NCBI GenBank assembly: GCA_028694115.1 | Contig: JAQUUB010000016.1 | Location: forward strand, 1-64,000 | Source of the DNA: Lachnospiraceae bacterium | Lineage (GTDB): Bacteria > Bacillota_A > Clostridia > Lachnospirales > Lachnospiraceae | DNA length: 64,000 nucleotides | Reading direction: 5' to 3' | In this document: positions 27,034 to 36,410 of the stretch, piece by piece | Layout of the letters: each line of letters opens with the position of its first letter | Position numbering within the stretch: position 1 is the stretch's first letter | Position numbers and translations under genes: made by a program | Notes under the pieces: generated by a model | Seen by the model: the letters and a program-made list of their open reading frames with translations, nothing else | What the model was told of the DNA's origin: nothing | Databases searched by the model: none

Positions 27034-29187
27034 ATGAATTATTCAACGAAATATGAACCAAAATTAGATGTTAAGGTGATAAAAAAGGATGGAACATTAG
27101 AAGCATTTCATGTGCAAAAGGTTGTAGATGCAGTGGGGAAAAGTGCTTACCGTGCCTTAACTCAGTTTACGGAAGAAGAAAAGGATTATATCTGCCAAAA
27201 TGTAATTGAGCGGGTAAATGAATTAAATAAAGAGGAAATCCCAATCCCAATTATGCATAATATCGTAGAGAGCGCATTAGAGCAGGTAAAACCAATTGTT
27301 GCAAAAAGTTATCGTGACTATCGGAATTACAAGCAGGATTTTGTACGAATGATGGATGAGGTCTATAAAAAGAGTCAGTCTATTATGTATGTTGGAGATA
27401 AAGAGAATGCGAATACGGATAGCGCATTAGTTTCAACAAAAAGAAGTTTAATCTTTAATCAGTTCAATAAAGAATTATATCAAAAATTCTTTATGACAAC
27501 AGAAGAAATTCAGGCGTGTCGGGATGGATATATTTATGTGCATGATATGTCTGCCAGAAGAGATACCATGAATTGCTGTTTATTTGACGTTGGAAGTGTC
27601 CTGACTGGTGGGTTTGAGATGGGTAATATCTGGTATAATGAGCCAAAGAGCCTGGACGTCGCATTTGATGTAATCGGTGACATTGTTTTGAGTGCAGCAA
27701 GCCAGCAGTATGGTGGATTTACCGTTCCAAATGTAGAATTGATTCTGGAACCATATGCGGAGAAATCGTATGAAAAGTATCTAGAAAAATATAATCGTTT
27801 AGGTGTAGATCAAGAGACTGCAGAGTCTGAGGCTTATGCGGATGTTAAGAGAGATTTTGAACAGGGATTCCAGGGATGGGAGTACAAATTTAATACGGTA
27901 GCTTCCAGCCGTGGGGATTATCCATTTATTACGGTTACAGCAGGTACTGGAACAGGAAGATTTGCAAAATTAGCGACAATTTCCATGCTCAATGTCAGAA
28001 GAAAAGGACAGGGAAAGAAAAATTGTAAGAAGCCAGTATTGTTCCCTAAAATTGTATTCTTATATGATGAGAATTTGCATGGAGAGGGAAAAGAATTAGA
28101 GGATGTTTTCGAAGCTGGTGTTTATTGCTCTAGTAAAACGATGTACCCAGACTGGCTCTCTCTAACTGGAAAAGGTTACATTGCAAGTATGTACAAAAGA
28201 TATGGTAAAATCATTTCGCCAATGGGATGCCGTGCATTTTTGTCCCCTTGGTACGAAAGAGGTGGAATGTATCCAGCAGATGAGAATGATGAGCCGGTGT
28301 TTGTTGGACGATTTAATATTGGTGCAGTTTCCTTGCACCTTCCTATGATACTTGCAAAAGCAAGACAAGAGAGTAGGGATTTTTATGAAGTTCTTGACTA
28401 CTATTTAAATTTGATTCGTCAGCTTCATATTAGAACTTATGCTTATTTAGGCGAAATGAGGGCATCTACCAATCCATTAGCTTATTGCGAAGGCGGATTT
28501 TATGGTGGACATTTTAAGCTAACGGATAAGATAAAACCAATTTTAAAAATGGCAACCGCTTCCTTTGGTATTACTGCGTTTAATGAATTACAACGTCTAT
28601 ACAATGGAAAATCCTTAGTAGAAGACGGTCAATTTGCAATAGAAGTATTAGAATTTATTAATAAGCGTATTAATGAATTTAAAGAAGAAGATGGTAATTT
28701 GTATGCGATTTATGCAACACCAGCAGAAAATCTATGCGGATTACAGGTAAAGCAGTTCCGCAAAAAATATGGCATTATTGAGAATGTATCAGATAGAGAA
28801 TATGTAAGTAATGGATTCCATTGTCATGTAACAGAGGAAATTACATCAATTCAGAAACAGGATTTAGAATACCGATTCTGGGAGTTAAGCAATGGTGGCA
28901 AAATCCAATATGTAAAATATCCGATTGATTATAATACGGATGCAATTAAATCGTTAATTCATAGAGCCATGGATATGGGATTATATGAAGGGGTAAATAT
29001 GTCGCTGGCTTATTGTGATGATTGTGGTCATCAGGAATTGGAGATGGATGTATGCCCAAAATGTGGAAGCACTAATTTAACTAAAATTGATCGTATGAAT
29101 GGATATCTTTCTTATTCCAGAGTTCATGGTGATACCAGACTAAATGAAGCAAAAATGAGAGAAATTGAAGAAAGAAAATCTATGTAG
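27034..29187 (+). CDS. nrdD: Anaerobic (class III) ribonucleoside-triphosphate reductase
   Basis: Makes deoxyribonucleotides under strict anaerobiosis using a glycyl radical. This 717-residue protein has an N-terminal ATP-cone (about 14-110, KVIKKDGTLEAFHVQKVVDAV) for allosteric control. The 10-stranded barrel includes active-site residues near DTMNCCLFDVGSVL. A C-terminal zinc ribbon (CDDCGHQELEMDVCPKCGS) precedes the glycyl-radical loop YSRVHGDTRLNE. GAAGGGAGAAAAG precedes the ATG. The activase nrdG follows 26 bases later. The NrdR boxes upstream explain its regulation. Confidence 0.96.
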   Translation: MNYSTKYEPKLDVKVIKKDGTLEAFHVQKVVDAVGKSAYRALTQFTEEEKDYICQNVIERVNELNKEEIPIPIMHNIVESALEQVKPIVAKSYRDYRNYKQDFVRMMDEVYKKSQSIMYVGDKENANTDSALVSTKRSLIFNQFNKELYQKFFMTTEEIQACRDGYIYVHDMSARRDTMNCCLFDVGSVLTGGFEMGNIWYNEPKSLDVAFDVIGDIVLSAASQQYGGFTVPNVELILEPYAEKSYEKYLEKYNRLGVDQETAESEAYADVKRDFEQGFQGWEYKFNTVASSRGDYPFITVTAGTGTGRFAKLATISMLNVRRKGQGKKNCKKPVLFPKIVFLYDENLHGEGKELEDVFEAGVYCSSKTMYPDWLSLTGKGYIASMYKRYGKIISPMGCRAFLSPWYERGGMYPADENDEPVFVGRFNIGAVSLHLPMILAKARQESRDFYEVLDYYLNLIRQLHIRTYAYLGEMRASTNPLAYCEGGFYGGHFKLTDKIKPILKMATASFGITAFNELQRLYNGKSLVEDGQFAIEVLEFINKRINEFKEEDGNLYAIYATPAENLCGLQVKQFRKKYGIIENVSDREYVSNGFHCHVTEEITSIQKQDLEYRFWELSNGGKIQYVKYPIDYNTDAIKSLIHRAMDMGLYEGVNMSLAYCDDCGHQELEMDVCPKCGSTNLTKIDRMNGYLSYSRVHGDTRLNEAKMREIEERKSM

Positions 29188-29213
29188 CATAGTGGTGGGA
29201 GAAGATAGTAAAA

Positions 29214-29723
29214 ATGAGATATCATAACATAACAAAAGATGATATGAAGAACGGTGACGGTTTAAGAGTTGTATTGTGGGTAGCAGGTTGTTCCCATTGC
29301 TGCAAGGAATGCCATAACCCTATGACGTGGGATCCGAATGGTGGACTTCTCTTTGATGAGTCTGCAAAGCAGGAAATTTTTGAACAATTAGATAAAAACT
29401 ATATTTCGGGAATCACATTCAGCGGAGGAGATCCACTGCATCCATCAAATATTTTAGATGTAAAGAATTTAATGGCAGAGATTAAAGAGAAATATCAAGA
29501 GAAAACAATCTGGCTTTATAGTGGAGATGTATGGGAAAATATTATGCATTATCCATTAATGAAATACGTGGATGTATTGGTAGATGGGGAATTTCATATC
29601 GAGGAACGTGATGTGAGATTACGTTGGAAGGGTAGCAGAAATCAAAGAGTCATCGATGTACAAGCTTCCTTAAAGCATGACATGCAGGATCCAGTAATTC
29701 ACTGCCCTGATTACTATAATTAG
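29214..29723 (+). CDS. nrdG: Anaerobic ribonucleotide reductase activating protein
   Basis: A radical-SAM enzyme that installs the glycyl radical on NrdD. The 4Fe-4S motif CSHCCKEC (CxxxCxxC) is near residue 24, followed by [10 protein letters not shown] and the SAM-binding TFSGGDPL. The length of 169 residues is typical. It is immediately downstream of nrdD, in the same operon. Confidence 0.96.
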   Translation: MRYHNITKDDMKNGDGLRVVLWVAGCSHCCKECHNPMTWDPNGGLLFDESAKQEIFEQLDKNYISGITFSGGDPLHPSNILDVKNLMAEIKEKYQEKTIWLYSGDVWENIMHYPLMKYVDVLVDGEFHIEERDVRLRWKGSRNQRVIDVQASLKHDMQDPVIHCPDYYN

Positions 29724-29736
29724 AATGGAGAGTAAA

Positions 29737-30168
29737 ATGGAAATAAAAATAAAATATTTTCAAGACGACCTTGAGAGATTAAAATATATTGATGGGAAAT
29801 CGGATTGGATTGATTTAAGAGCGGCAAAGGATGTCACAATCAAAGAGGGTGAATTTTGTTTAATCCCTTTAGGCATTGCAATGGAGCTGCCAGCAGGATA
29901 TGAAGCACATGTAGTACCAAGGAGCAGTACATTTAAGAACTTTGGAATCATCCAAACGAACAGCATGGGAATCATTGATGAGACTTATTGTGGAGATCAT
30001 GACCAATGGTTTTTCCCAGCTTATGCATGTAGAGATACCGAAATTAAGAAAAATGAACGTATCTGTCAATTCCGCATTATGGAACATCAGCCAGCGATTT
30101 TGTTTGAAGAAGTTGCTGCACTTACTGGTGTAGATAGAGGCGGTCATGGAAGTACCGGGACAAAATAA
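29737..30168 (+). CDS. dut: dUTP diphosphatase
   Basis: Hydrolyses dUTP to dUMP and pyrophosphate, preventing uracil entry into DNA and supplying dUMP. The trimeric dUTPase motifs are all visible: [37 protein letters not shown] and the C-terminal arm [11 protein letters not shown] 29737 is preferred over 29725 because GGAG at 29727-29730 sits correctly for it. Following nrdDG by 13 bases, it completes a DNA-precursor operon. Confidence 0.93.
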   Translation: MEIKIKYFQDDLERLKYIDGKSDWIDLRAAKDVTIKEGEFCLIPLGIAMELPAGYEAHVVPRSSTFKNFGIIQTNSMGIIDETYCGDHDQWFFPAYACRDTEIKKNERICQFRIMEHQPAILFEEVAALTGVDRGGHGSTGTK

Positions 30169-30196
30169 AATAGCATGAGATATGAGTATGAATTTA

Positions 30197-30225
30197 TTGT
30201 AAAAAAAATCTAATAGTGATAGAAT
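30197..30225 (+). promoter_or_regulatory. Probable degV promoter
   Basis: TTGTAA (30197-30202), a 17-base spacer and TAGAAT (30220-30225). Confidence 0.6.
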
Positions 30226-30254
30226 AGGCTATTATGATAGACAGGGGGATTTTC

Positions 30255-31124
30255 ATGCGGGATTTTATTATTAGTACGGACAATACAGCAGATTTGCCTA
30301 TTAGTTATTTAGAAGAAAATCATATTCGTTGTATTAATTTAGCATATATGATTGATGGGGAAACATATGGAGCAGAGAAAGAGCTCGATGCAAAAGAATT
30401 CTATAAAAGGGTGCGGGGCGGATCAATTCCTACAACTTCTCAGGTAAATCCAGAAGAAGCAAAAGATTTTTTTGAAGAAATTTTAAATGAAGGGTATGAT
30501 ATTTTACAGATTGCCTTTTCTTCAGGTCTTAGTGGTACTTTTAATAATATGAAGCTAGTTGCAGATGAAATCAATGAAGAGCGTAAGGAAGGCAAAGTGA
30601 TTGTCATAGACTCGCTCTGCGCTTCTCTAGGAGAAGGGCTTTTTGTTCAGCAGGCAGTTAAAATGAAAAAAGAGGGCAGGTCCATCGATGAAATAGCAGA
30701 ATGGCTTGAGAATCATAAACTTAATTTGATTCATATGTTTACGGTTGATGATTTGAATCACTTGCATCGAGGTGGACGTGTCAGTAAAGCAACCGCAGTG
30801 ATTGGAACGATGGTTAATATTAAGCCTATTTTACACGTTGATCAGGAAGGACACTTAATCGCAATTGATAAGGTAAGAGGTCGTAAAAAATCACTCCAAT
30901 CCCTTGTAAACTATATGGACCAAAAAATGGGAAGCTACAAAGAAAAGCAGCAGGAAATTTTTATAAGTCATGGAGACTGCATCGAAGATGCGGAATATGT
31001 GGCAGAACTGATAAAAGAAAAATATGGAATATCGAATTTCCTTATTCATACGATAGGACCAACCATAGGTGCTCATTCAGGCCCAGGCACCGTAGCACTA
31101 TTCTTTTTAGGCGACGAAAGATAA
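30255..31124 (+). CDS. DegV-family fatty-acid-binding protein
   Basis: About 289 residues. The DegV signature FIISTDNTADLPISYL opens the protein. TTSQVNPEEAKDFF, SSGLSGTFNN and DDLNHLHRGGRVSKATAV complete the lipid-binding cleft pattern. These cytosolic proteins (FakB type in some bacteria) hold a fatty acid for phosphorylation by FakA; no FakA gene is in the window. The frame is open from 30234, but AGGGGGA at 30243-30249 points to ATG 30255. Confidence 0.88.
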   Translation: MRDFIISTDNTADLPISYLEENHIRCINLAYMIDGETYGAEKELDAKEFYKRVRGGSIPTTSQVNPEEAKDFFEEILNEGYDILQIAFSSGLSGTFNNMKLVADEINEERKEGKVIVIDSLCASLGEGLFVQQAVKMKKEGRSIDEIAEWLENHKLNLIHMFTVDDLNHLHRGGRVSKATAVIGTMVNIKPILHVDQEGHLIAIDKVRGRKKSLQSLVNYMDQKMGSYKEKQQEIFISHGDCIEDAEYVAELIKEKYGISNFLIHTIGPTIGAHSGPGTVALFFLGDER

Positions 31125-31138
31125 ATCGATTTATGTAC

Positions 31139-31169
31139 ACCACCGACAACACTACTGCCGGTGGTTTTT
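31139..31169 (+). terminator. Terminator between degV and cotJC (probably bidirectional)
   Basis: ACCACCG pairs with CGGTGGT, followed by TTTTTC on the plus strand. It lies between two convergent genes. Confidence 0.7.
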
Positions 31170-31170
31170 C

Positions 31171-31785
31171 TTATTCTGTTGGAAGTGTTGTATTATCAAA
31201 TGCAGGATTAAATGCAAAGAAGTTTTTAGAATTAAGGTGATCCTGAACGATTCTAAGACCTTCTCCAAAACGTTGGAAATGAACAATTTCACGTTCTCTT
31301 AAATACTTAATGGGATCAGCTACTTCGGGATCATCAACAAGTCTTAAAATATTATCATAGGTGGTTCTTGCTTTTTGCTCAGCTGCCATGTTTTCAAATA
31401 GATCCGTAATGGGGTCTCCTGTAGACTGAAGTGTCTCAACACTAAAAGGAAGGCCACCAGCCGATTGAGGATAAATACCCAAGGTATGATCGGTATAATA
31501 TTTATCAAAACCACTCTTAACTAATTCCTCCATAGACATATTACGGGTTAATTGATAAACAATCGTACATACCATTTCCATATGTCCCAGTTCCTCGGTT
31601 CCGATATCAGTGAACACACCAGCTACTTCACGGTAGGGCATAGTATAACGCTGAGATAAATATCTCATGGCAGCGCCCGCTTCACCGTCCGGACCACCGT
31701 ACTGGCTCATAATGACTTGTGCCAGCTTTGGATTTGGTTTTGTGATTTTCACTGGAAATTGTAATATTTTTTCATATTCCCACAT
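31171..31785 (-). CDS. cotJC: Spore coat protein CotJC (manganese-catalase family)
   Basis: This 204-residue protein of the manganese-catalase-like CotJC family has a ferritin-like four-helix fold with metal-ligand patterns such as GPDGEAGAAMRYLSQRYTMP, TDIGTEELGHMEM and EREIVHFQRFGE. It is deposited in the inner spore coat. The ribosome site AAGGAGTG lies inside the end of cotJB. It is the last gene of the minus-strand cotJABC operon and direct evidence that the organism forms endospores. Confidence 0.94.
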   Translation of the reverse strand: MWEYEKILQFPVKITKPNPKLAQVIMSQYGGPDGEAGAAMRYLSQRYTMPYREVAGVFTDIGTEELGHMEMVCTIVYQLTRNMSMEELVKSGFDKYYTDHTLGIYPQSAGGLPFSVETLQSTGDPITDLFENMAAEQKARTTYDNILRLVDDPEVADPIKYLREREIVHFQRFGEGLRIVQDHLNSKNFFAFNPAFDNTTLPTE

Positions 31786-31788
31786 AGA

Positions 31789-32046
31789 TTAATACACTCC
31801 TTCCCATGGCCATGGACTTTGTGCCCATTTCCATGTATCTTCGTCTTTATTGACATCTCTTAATGAGAGAGGTTCATAGAGAGAGCTATATTCCTGCATT
31901 GCCTTTTTATTAAGCTCATTATAGTGATTAAAGAATTTTAAAGCATCCTGATCATAAGGGTGTGTATCTAGAAAAAGATTTAAGTCACCTAACGTTAATT
32001 TAAGCACCTGGATATTATTTAAGTGCTGAAGCTGTTCTCGAGTCAT
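31789..32046 (-). CDS. cotJB: Spore coat protein CotJB
   Basis: An 85-residue small coat protein with the CotJB pattern LDTHPYDQDALKFFNHYNELNKKAMQEY and the aromatic C-terminus WKWAQSPWPWEG. Its ATG overlaps the cotJA stop (ATGA) and GGAAGGAGG precedes it. It lies between cotJA and cotJC and is needed with them for assembly of this coat layer in Bacillus. Confidence 0.93.
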   Translation of the reverse strand: MTREQLQHLNNIQVLKLTLGDLNLFLDTHPYDQDALKFFNHYNELNKKAMQEYSSLYEPLSLRDVNKDEDTWKWAQSPWPWEGVY

Positions 32047-32210
32047 CGTGCTTTCCTCCTTCCAATAAAGGGCTTATCTAATTCCTGGAAGATGGTAGCT
32101 TGTTTAAATGCCTTTTCAGGTTCATACAATGCTCCAAAATTCTGCCAGGGAACATAGGCCATTCCGAGTGGAAAATAACGAATGGATTGTTTGAAATCAT
32201 TATCTTTCAT
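32043..32210 (-). CDS. cotJA: Spore coat associated protein CotJA (55 aa)
   Basis: A short gene read on the minus strand from ATG at 32210. The product reads MKDNDFKQSIRYFPLGMAYV then PWQNFGALYEPEKAFKQATI, ending FQELDKPFIGRRKAR. The MAYVPWQ, YEPEKA and LDKPF motifs are diagnostic of CotJA. AGGATC lies 6-7 bases before the ATG, and the stop overlaps cotJB. It is the first gene of the operon. A sporulation (sigma-E type) promoter is expected upstream, but only a poor match is visible. Confidence 0.92.
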   Translation of the reverse strand: MKDNDFKQSIRYFPLGMAYVPWQNFGALYEPEKAFKQATIFQELDKPFIGRRKAR

Positions 32211-32426
32211 AAATAGATCCTTTCTATAAGTTGTTAATAACTGATAATTCGATACTATATACTATGGGAACAAAAGGTATTTGTGAGTGAGTTTATGAAA
32301 TTTAAAAGAATTTTGGAGTTCACACAAAATTCACAGAATCATACGAAAATGAACACATTTATTGACTATATTGTAACAAGAATTGAGTTTATAGATACTC
32401 AAGGAAGTAATAGGAAGGGGATCGTC

Positions 32427-33443
32427 ATGATAGAAGTAAAAGATTTAGTAAAAAAGTATGGCAGCCACCTGGCAGTTGATGGATTGAATTTCAAGGTAGA
32501 AAAAGGCCAGATATATGGATTTCTCGGACCAAATGGTGCAGGGAAAAGTACAACTATGAATATGATTACGGGGTATCTGGCATCAACAAGTGGAACGATT
32601 ACCATTGATGGGCATGATATTTTAAAGGAGCCGGAGGAGGCAAAGAAAAGAATAGGTTACTTGCCAGAACTTCCGCCCTTATATCCGGATATGACAGTAT
32701 CAGAATATTTAAAATTTGTTTCTGAACTAAAGAAGATAAAGAAGACAGAACGGCAGAAGATGATTGATGAAGTCATGGAAATGACTAGAATAACAGAGGT
32801 GAAGGATCGTTTAATCAGGAATCTTTCCAAAGGTTATAAACAAAGAGTTGGTCTGGCACAAGCAATTCTAGGATATCCGGAGGTAATCATTCTGGATGAG
32901 CCAACAGTAGGCCTTGATCCAAAACAGATCATTGAAATAAGAGATCTGATTAAATCGCTAAGTAAAAAACATACGGTGATCCTGAGTTCACATATTTTAT
33001 CGGAAGTAAGTGCTATTTGTGATCATATCCTTATTATTTCAAAGGGAAAGTTAGTTGCCAGTGATACACCAGATCATCTAAGCAAATTAATGTCAGGCAC
33101 TAATTCCCTTGCATTAACAGTAAAAACGGACCTGGAGAAAGCACATCAATTATTCAAGGATTTTAAAAAAATAAAAAGCATTGAAATTCATGATTCGACA
33201 ATCCGTGGAGCACAAGATATGATACTTCAGATGGAAGGAACGGAAGATATCAGAGAGGCAATCTTTTATCAGTGTGCAGAAAAAAAATGTCCAATTCTTC
33301 AAATGAAACAAAATAATATGTCTCTTGAGGATGTTTTCCTTGAATTAACGTCAGATGATGAACCAAAACAATCACAGACAAAAGAGATAGAAGAAGAGAA
33401 TGATAAAAAAGAGGAGGCAGAAAGTCATGACAGCAGTTTATAA
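32427..33443 (+). CDS. ABC transporter ATPase (Gld/ABC-2 type exporter)
   Basis: This 338-residue ATPase has Walker A (GPNGAGKST), Q-loop (YLPELPPLYPDMTV), signature (LSKGYKQRVGLAQA), Walker B (VIILDEPTVGLDP) and the switch His in SSHILSE. The start at 32427 is chosen because AGGAAGGGG (32412-32420) precedes it and MIEVKDLVKKYG is a normal start. The frame is open 144 bases further upstream but without a good site. A long acidic tail (TKEIEEENDKKEEAESHD) is unusual. It overlaps the permease gene by 17 bases. Together with the next two genes it resembles GldA-GldG-DUF4340 loci. Confidence 0.88.
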   Translation: MIEVKDLVKKYGSHLAVDGLNFKVEKGQIYGFLGPNGAGKSTTMNMITGYLASTSGTITIDGHDILKEPEEAKKRIGYLPELPPLYPDMTVSEYLKFVSELKKIKKTERQKMIDEVMEMTRITEVKDRLIRNLSKGYKQRVGLAQAILGYPEVIILDEPTVGLDPKQIIEIRDLIKSLSKKHTVILSSHILSEVSAICDHILIISKGKLVASDTPDHLSKLMSGTNSLALTVKTDLEKAHQLFKDFKKIKSIEIHDSTIRGAQDMILQMEGTEDIREAIFYQCAEKKCPILQMKQNNMSLEDVFLELTSDDEPKQSQTKEIEEENDKKEEAESHDSSL

Positions 33444-35547
33444 AAGAGAACTGAAATCATATTTTCAGTCAGTAACAGGTTGCCTTTTCATTGCAGTTAA
33501 TTTGTTGTTTATTGGGATTTATTTTACTGCTTTTAATTTAAGCTATGGAAAGCCTTATATTTCTTATGCAATCAGTAGTGCATTATTTATTTTTCTGGTT
33601 ATTACGCCAATCCTGACAATGAGAAGCTTTGCAGAGGAGAAAAGGCAAAAAACGGATCAGCTGTTATTTACTTCACCTACCTCGATTGGTAAAATCGTAA
33701 TCGGAAAATATCTGGCAATGGTAACAGTCTTTATGATACCAGTCATCATTGTCTGCTTTTATCCCTTATTATTATCGATGTTTGGGGAGGTACCATTTGC
33801 AGAATCTTATGTAGCTATCTTAGGATACTTTTTATTTGGAGCTACTAGTATTGCAGTTGGTATGTTTGTATCCTCATTAACGGAAAGCCAGATTATTGCA
33901 TCGGTTGGGACGTTTGCAATATTGCTTGTCGGCTATTTAATGAAGGGAATCGAAGGAATTATCTCTAGTACAGGGAACTGGATTACCAAAATATTAGATG
34001 TCTTTAATATCGGGTCGAGGCTTGATAATATCATGCAGGGTGTATTTGATATCAATAGCATCGTATATTTTCTGACAGTGATGATTCTATTTCAGTTTTT
34101 TACGTACCAATCCATTCAAAAGAGAAGGTATAGTATTTCTTCAAAAACCATGAAATTAACTGCATATAGTAATTCGATGGTTGTTGCAGCGATAGCAATT
34201 GCAGTTGCATTTAATTTTGTGGTCAGTGAACTTCCCTCCACTTATACACAGCTTGATGTAACAAGTGGTAAAATCTATTCTATAACAGATCAGACAAAAG
34301 AGATTGCAGCTTCCTTAAATGAGGATGTAACCATTTATGTTTTAAGTAATGAGGATAACGCTGATAGTACAGTTGACCAGACATTAAAGAAATATGAGGC
34401 ATTATCAAAACATATTAAAGTTGTTTATAAAGACCCTACCGTAAATCCTAATTTTGCATCTCAGTACAATGGGGACGATGCCACAGCAGGCAGTCTGATT
34501 GTAGTAAGTGATCGCCGCTCAAAGGTGATTGCATACAATGATTTATTTGAGACAGAAATGGACTATTCTACTTATCAGGAAACACCCACAGGATATGATG
34601 CAGAGGGACAAATTACCAGTGCATTATCGTATGTAACAAGTGAATCGATGCCAAAGATGTATGTCATCAATGGTCATAATGAGGCGGAAATATCCTCTAC
34701 GCTTGCAAGCAGTATCGCCAAAGAAAACATTGATACCATGACTATAAACTTAATGGATTATGATGCGATTCCTGAAGATGCAGAATGTATTTTTATACTA
34801 TCTCCTACAAAGGATTTTTCTGATGATGATACGACTAAGGTTAAGGAATATTTAAAAAATGGAGGAAAAGCATTTATCATATCTTCCTATTCACAAGAAA
34901 AGTTGAAGAATTTTGATTCTATAATGGAAGATTATCAGCTGACACTGGCTGATGGCTTGGTTGTGGAAGCAGATCAGGGAAGGTATTATGAGAATCCATA
35001 TTATCTGTTACCCAATATTGAAACATCAGAAATCACATCTTCTGTAGTTTCTAATAAGCAGTATATATTCACGCCATATGCCAGAGGGATCGTTGTACCA
35101 GAAGAAGATCAACTAAGAGATGGACTTACCATTGAGAAATTATTGACGACCTCGGAAAGCTCTTATGCGAAATCAGATGTCAGCAATGATTCTGACTATA
35201 AAAAGGGGGAAAAGGATGTAGATGGTCCATTTGCTGTTGGCGTCTATGTAGAGGAAGCTTCGGGGGAGGAAACAACCCAAATCGCTTACTTTACGACGGA
35301 AAACATGATGACTGACACCGTCAACGAAACCGTTGCTGGAAGCAATTACGAATTAGTCATGAGTGCACTGGGTAAAATGGTGGATCATGAAGTTAGTGTA
35401 TCAATTCCAGCGAAACCTTATGAGACACAGGACCTGACCATTGCACGAAGTAGTCTTGCAATTTTAAGCTTTTTAACTACGATTATACTTCCTTTATTAT
35501 TCTTAGCTACAGGTCTAATTGTTTGGATCAGAAGGCGCAAAGTGTGA
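33427..35547 (+). CDS. ABC-2 permease fused to a GldG-like extracytoplasmic domain
   Basis: A 706-residue fusion. The N-terminal ABC-2 permease has about six membrane spans (residues 1-245; FITP-type ITPILTMRSFAEEKRQKTDQLLFTSP). A GldG_ABC_tran domain follows (about 270-640; TSGKIYSITDQTKEIAASL, YVINGHNEAEI), and the protein closes with a transmembrane span and RRRK. GAGGAGG before ATG 33427 fixes the start. In Bacteroidetes GldF and GldG are separate gliding proteins; in non-gliding Firmicutes the fused exporter's cargo is unknown. Confidence 0.85.
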   Translation: MTAVYKRELKSYFQSVTGCLFIAVNLLFIGIYFTAFNLSYGKPYISYAISSALFIFLVITPILTMRSFAEEKRQKTDQLLFTSPTSIGKIVIGKYLAMVTVFMIPVIIVCFYPLLLSMFGEVPFAESYVAILGYFLFGATSIAVGMFVSSLTESQIIASVGTFAILLVGYLMKGIEGIISSTGNWITKILDVFNIGSRLDNIMQGVFDINSIVYFLTVMILFQFFTYQSIQKRRYSISSKTMKLTAYSNSMVVAAIAIAVAFNFVVSELPSTYTQLDVTSGKIYSITDQTKEIAASLNEDVTIYVLSNEDNADSTVDQTLKKYEALSKHIKVVYKDPTVNPNFASQYNGDDATAGSLIVVSDRRSKVIAYNDLFETEMDYSTYQETPTGYDAEGQITSALSYVTSESMPKMYVINGHNEAEISSTLASSIAKENIDTMTINLMDYDAIPEDAECIFILSPTKDFSDDDTTKVKEYLKNGGKAFIISSYSQEKLKNFDSIMEDYQLTLADGLVVEADQGRYYENPYYLLPNIETSEITSSVVSNKQYIFTPYARGIVVPEEDQLRDGLTIEKLLTTSESSYAKSDVSNDSDYKKGEKDVDGPFAVGVYVEEASGEETTQIAYFTTENMMTDTVNETVAGSNYELVMSALGKMVDHEVSVSIPAKPYETQDLTIARSSLAILSFLTTIILPLLFLATGLIVWIRRRKV

Positions 35548-35652
35548 AGTGTGGAAAGAATTTCTAAGAAGTGAAAGTACCACTTCTAAGAAATTCTATG
35601 TTCCACACCTGAAGAAGCCGCAGGCGTCTTCTTCTCACTGATGTTTGTGTCG
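35540..35652 (+). repeat. Two-hairpin dispersed element, copy 1
   Basis: It starts on the stop region of the permease gene (AAAGTGTGA). Hairpin 1: arms 35549-35573 and 35581-35608, 24 of 25 pairs with a 3-base bulge. Hairpin 2: GAAGAAG with CTTCTTC (35611-35634). A conserved CACTGAT...TTTGTG tail follows. The same architecture and sequence recur at 50306-50437 after trpS. Confidence 0.82.
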
Positions 35653-35696
35653 CTGGAGCGGCATGTTTGGAAGTATGCAAATGGAGGTAAGAGTAA

Positions 35697-36281
35697 ATGA
35701 ATAAGCAGGCTAGAAATTTAATAGGAATGGTTGTTATTCTGGTGGCTTTGATTGGATCCTTCTTTCTGGTTAAGGATTGGAATCAAAAACAGGAAGAAAA
35801 GAAGGAGGCAGAGAATACTGCAGATCAAGTTACCATATCAGATATTTCTGATACAATCATTACTGGTTTTTCTTATAAAATTGATGGAGATACGATATCT
35901 TTTGTAAAAGAAAATGATACATGGTATTCAGAGGATGATAGGACGTTAAACCTTGACCAAGAAAAAGTAAATGCATTAGCAGAAAAACTCACTTCTATTA
36001 CGGCAAAACGTCAGCTAAATGGAAAAGAAGTTTCTATCGATGAATTTGGCTTTAAAACGCCTACCAATGTGATTACTTTGAAAACAACGGAAGGTATTTC
36101 AATCTTCACCTTTGGCATGAAGAATACGATGACAAATGAATATTATATGATTATTAATAATAGTTCTGATAATGTATATGTTTTAGATACAACAATTCCA
36201 ACGGATATGAATCAGAGGGCAGAAGATCTGGTTGCTGAGGAAAAAGTCAGTGAAGATAGTATCTCACAGAATGCAGAATAA
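35697..36281 (+). CDS. DUF4340-containing membrane-anchored protein
   Basis: This 194-residue protein has one N-terminal transmembrane segment (about 8-25, LIGMVVILVALIGSFFLV). The extracytoplasmic part is a short DUF4340-like repeat (FVKENDTWYSEDDRTLNLDQEKVNALAEKL, IDEFGF, ITLKTTEG). GGAGGTAAGAGTAA precedes the ATG. DUF4340 proteins usually follow GldG-like exporters, as here. The function is unknown; it is presumably an accessory of the exporter. Confidence 0.82.
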   Translation: MNKQARNLIGMVVILVALIGSFFLVKDWNQKQEEKKEAENTADQVTISDISDTIITGFSYKIDGDTISFVKENDTWYSEDDRTLNLDQEKVNALAEKLTSITAKRQLNGKEVSIDEFGFKTPTNVITLKTTEGISIFTFGMKNTMTNEYYMIINNSSDNVYVLDTTIPTDMNQRAEDLVAEEKVSEDSISQNAE

Positions 36282-36289
36282 TGATGGAA

Positions 36290-36330
36290 GAATGGCCTGG
36301 TTTCCCTAAAGGAAATTAGGCCATTCTTTT
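36290..36330 (+). terminator. Rho-independent terminator after the DUF4340 gene
   Basis: GAATGGCCT pairs with AGGCCATTC (with inner TTTCC/GGAAA), followed by TTTTG. It ends the exporter operon. Confidence 0.88.
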
Positions 36331-36331
36331 G

Positions 36332-36360
36332 TTGACAAAAAATTTCATCTATACTATAAT
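36332..36360 (+). promoter_or_regulatory. Consensus promoter of feoAB
   Basis: TTGACA (36332-36337), exactly 17 bases, TATAAT (36355-36360). A perfect sigma-A-type promoter, expected to be strong unless repressed. Confidence 0.93.
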
Positions 36361-36366
36361 TTCAAT

Positions 36367-36385
36367 GTAAATGAAAATCATTATC
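36367..36385 (+). promoter_or_regulatory. Fur box of feoAB
   Basis: GTAAATGAAAATCATTATC matches 16 of 19 positions of the Fur consensus GATAATGATAATCATTATC. It lies at about +1 to +20 of the perfect promoter, so iron-bound Fur would block transcription. Confidence 0.82.
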
Positions 36386-36410
36386 AACTAGAAAAATGAG
36401 GAATTAAAAA

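Noticed and set aside
32211..32282. Sigma-E promoter ahead of cotJA
   Set aside because: Expected from biology, but only a partial -10 (CATAGTAT) without a convincing -35 is visible.
32283..32426. Upstream extension of the Gld-type ATPase gene
   Set aside because: The extra 48 residues match nothing in ABC ATPases, and a proper ribosome site precedes ATG 32427.
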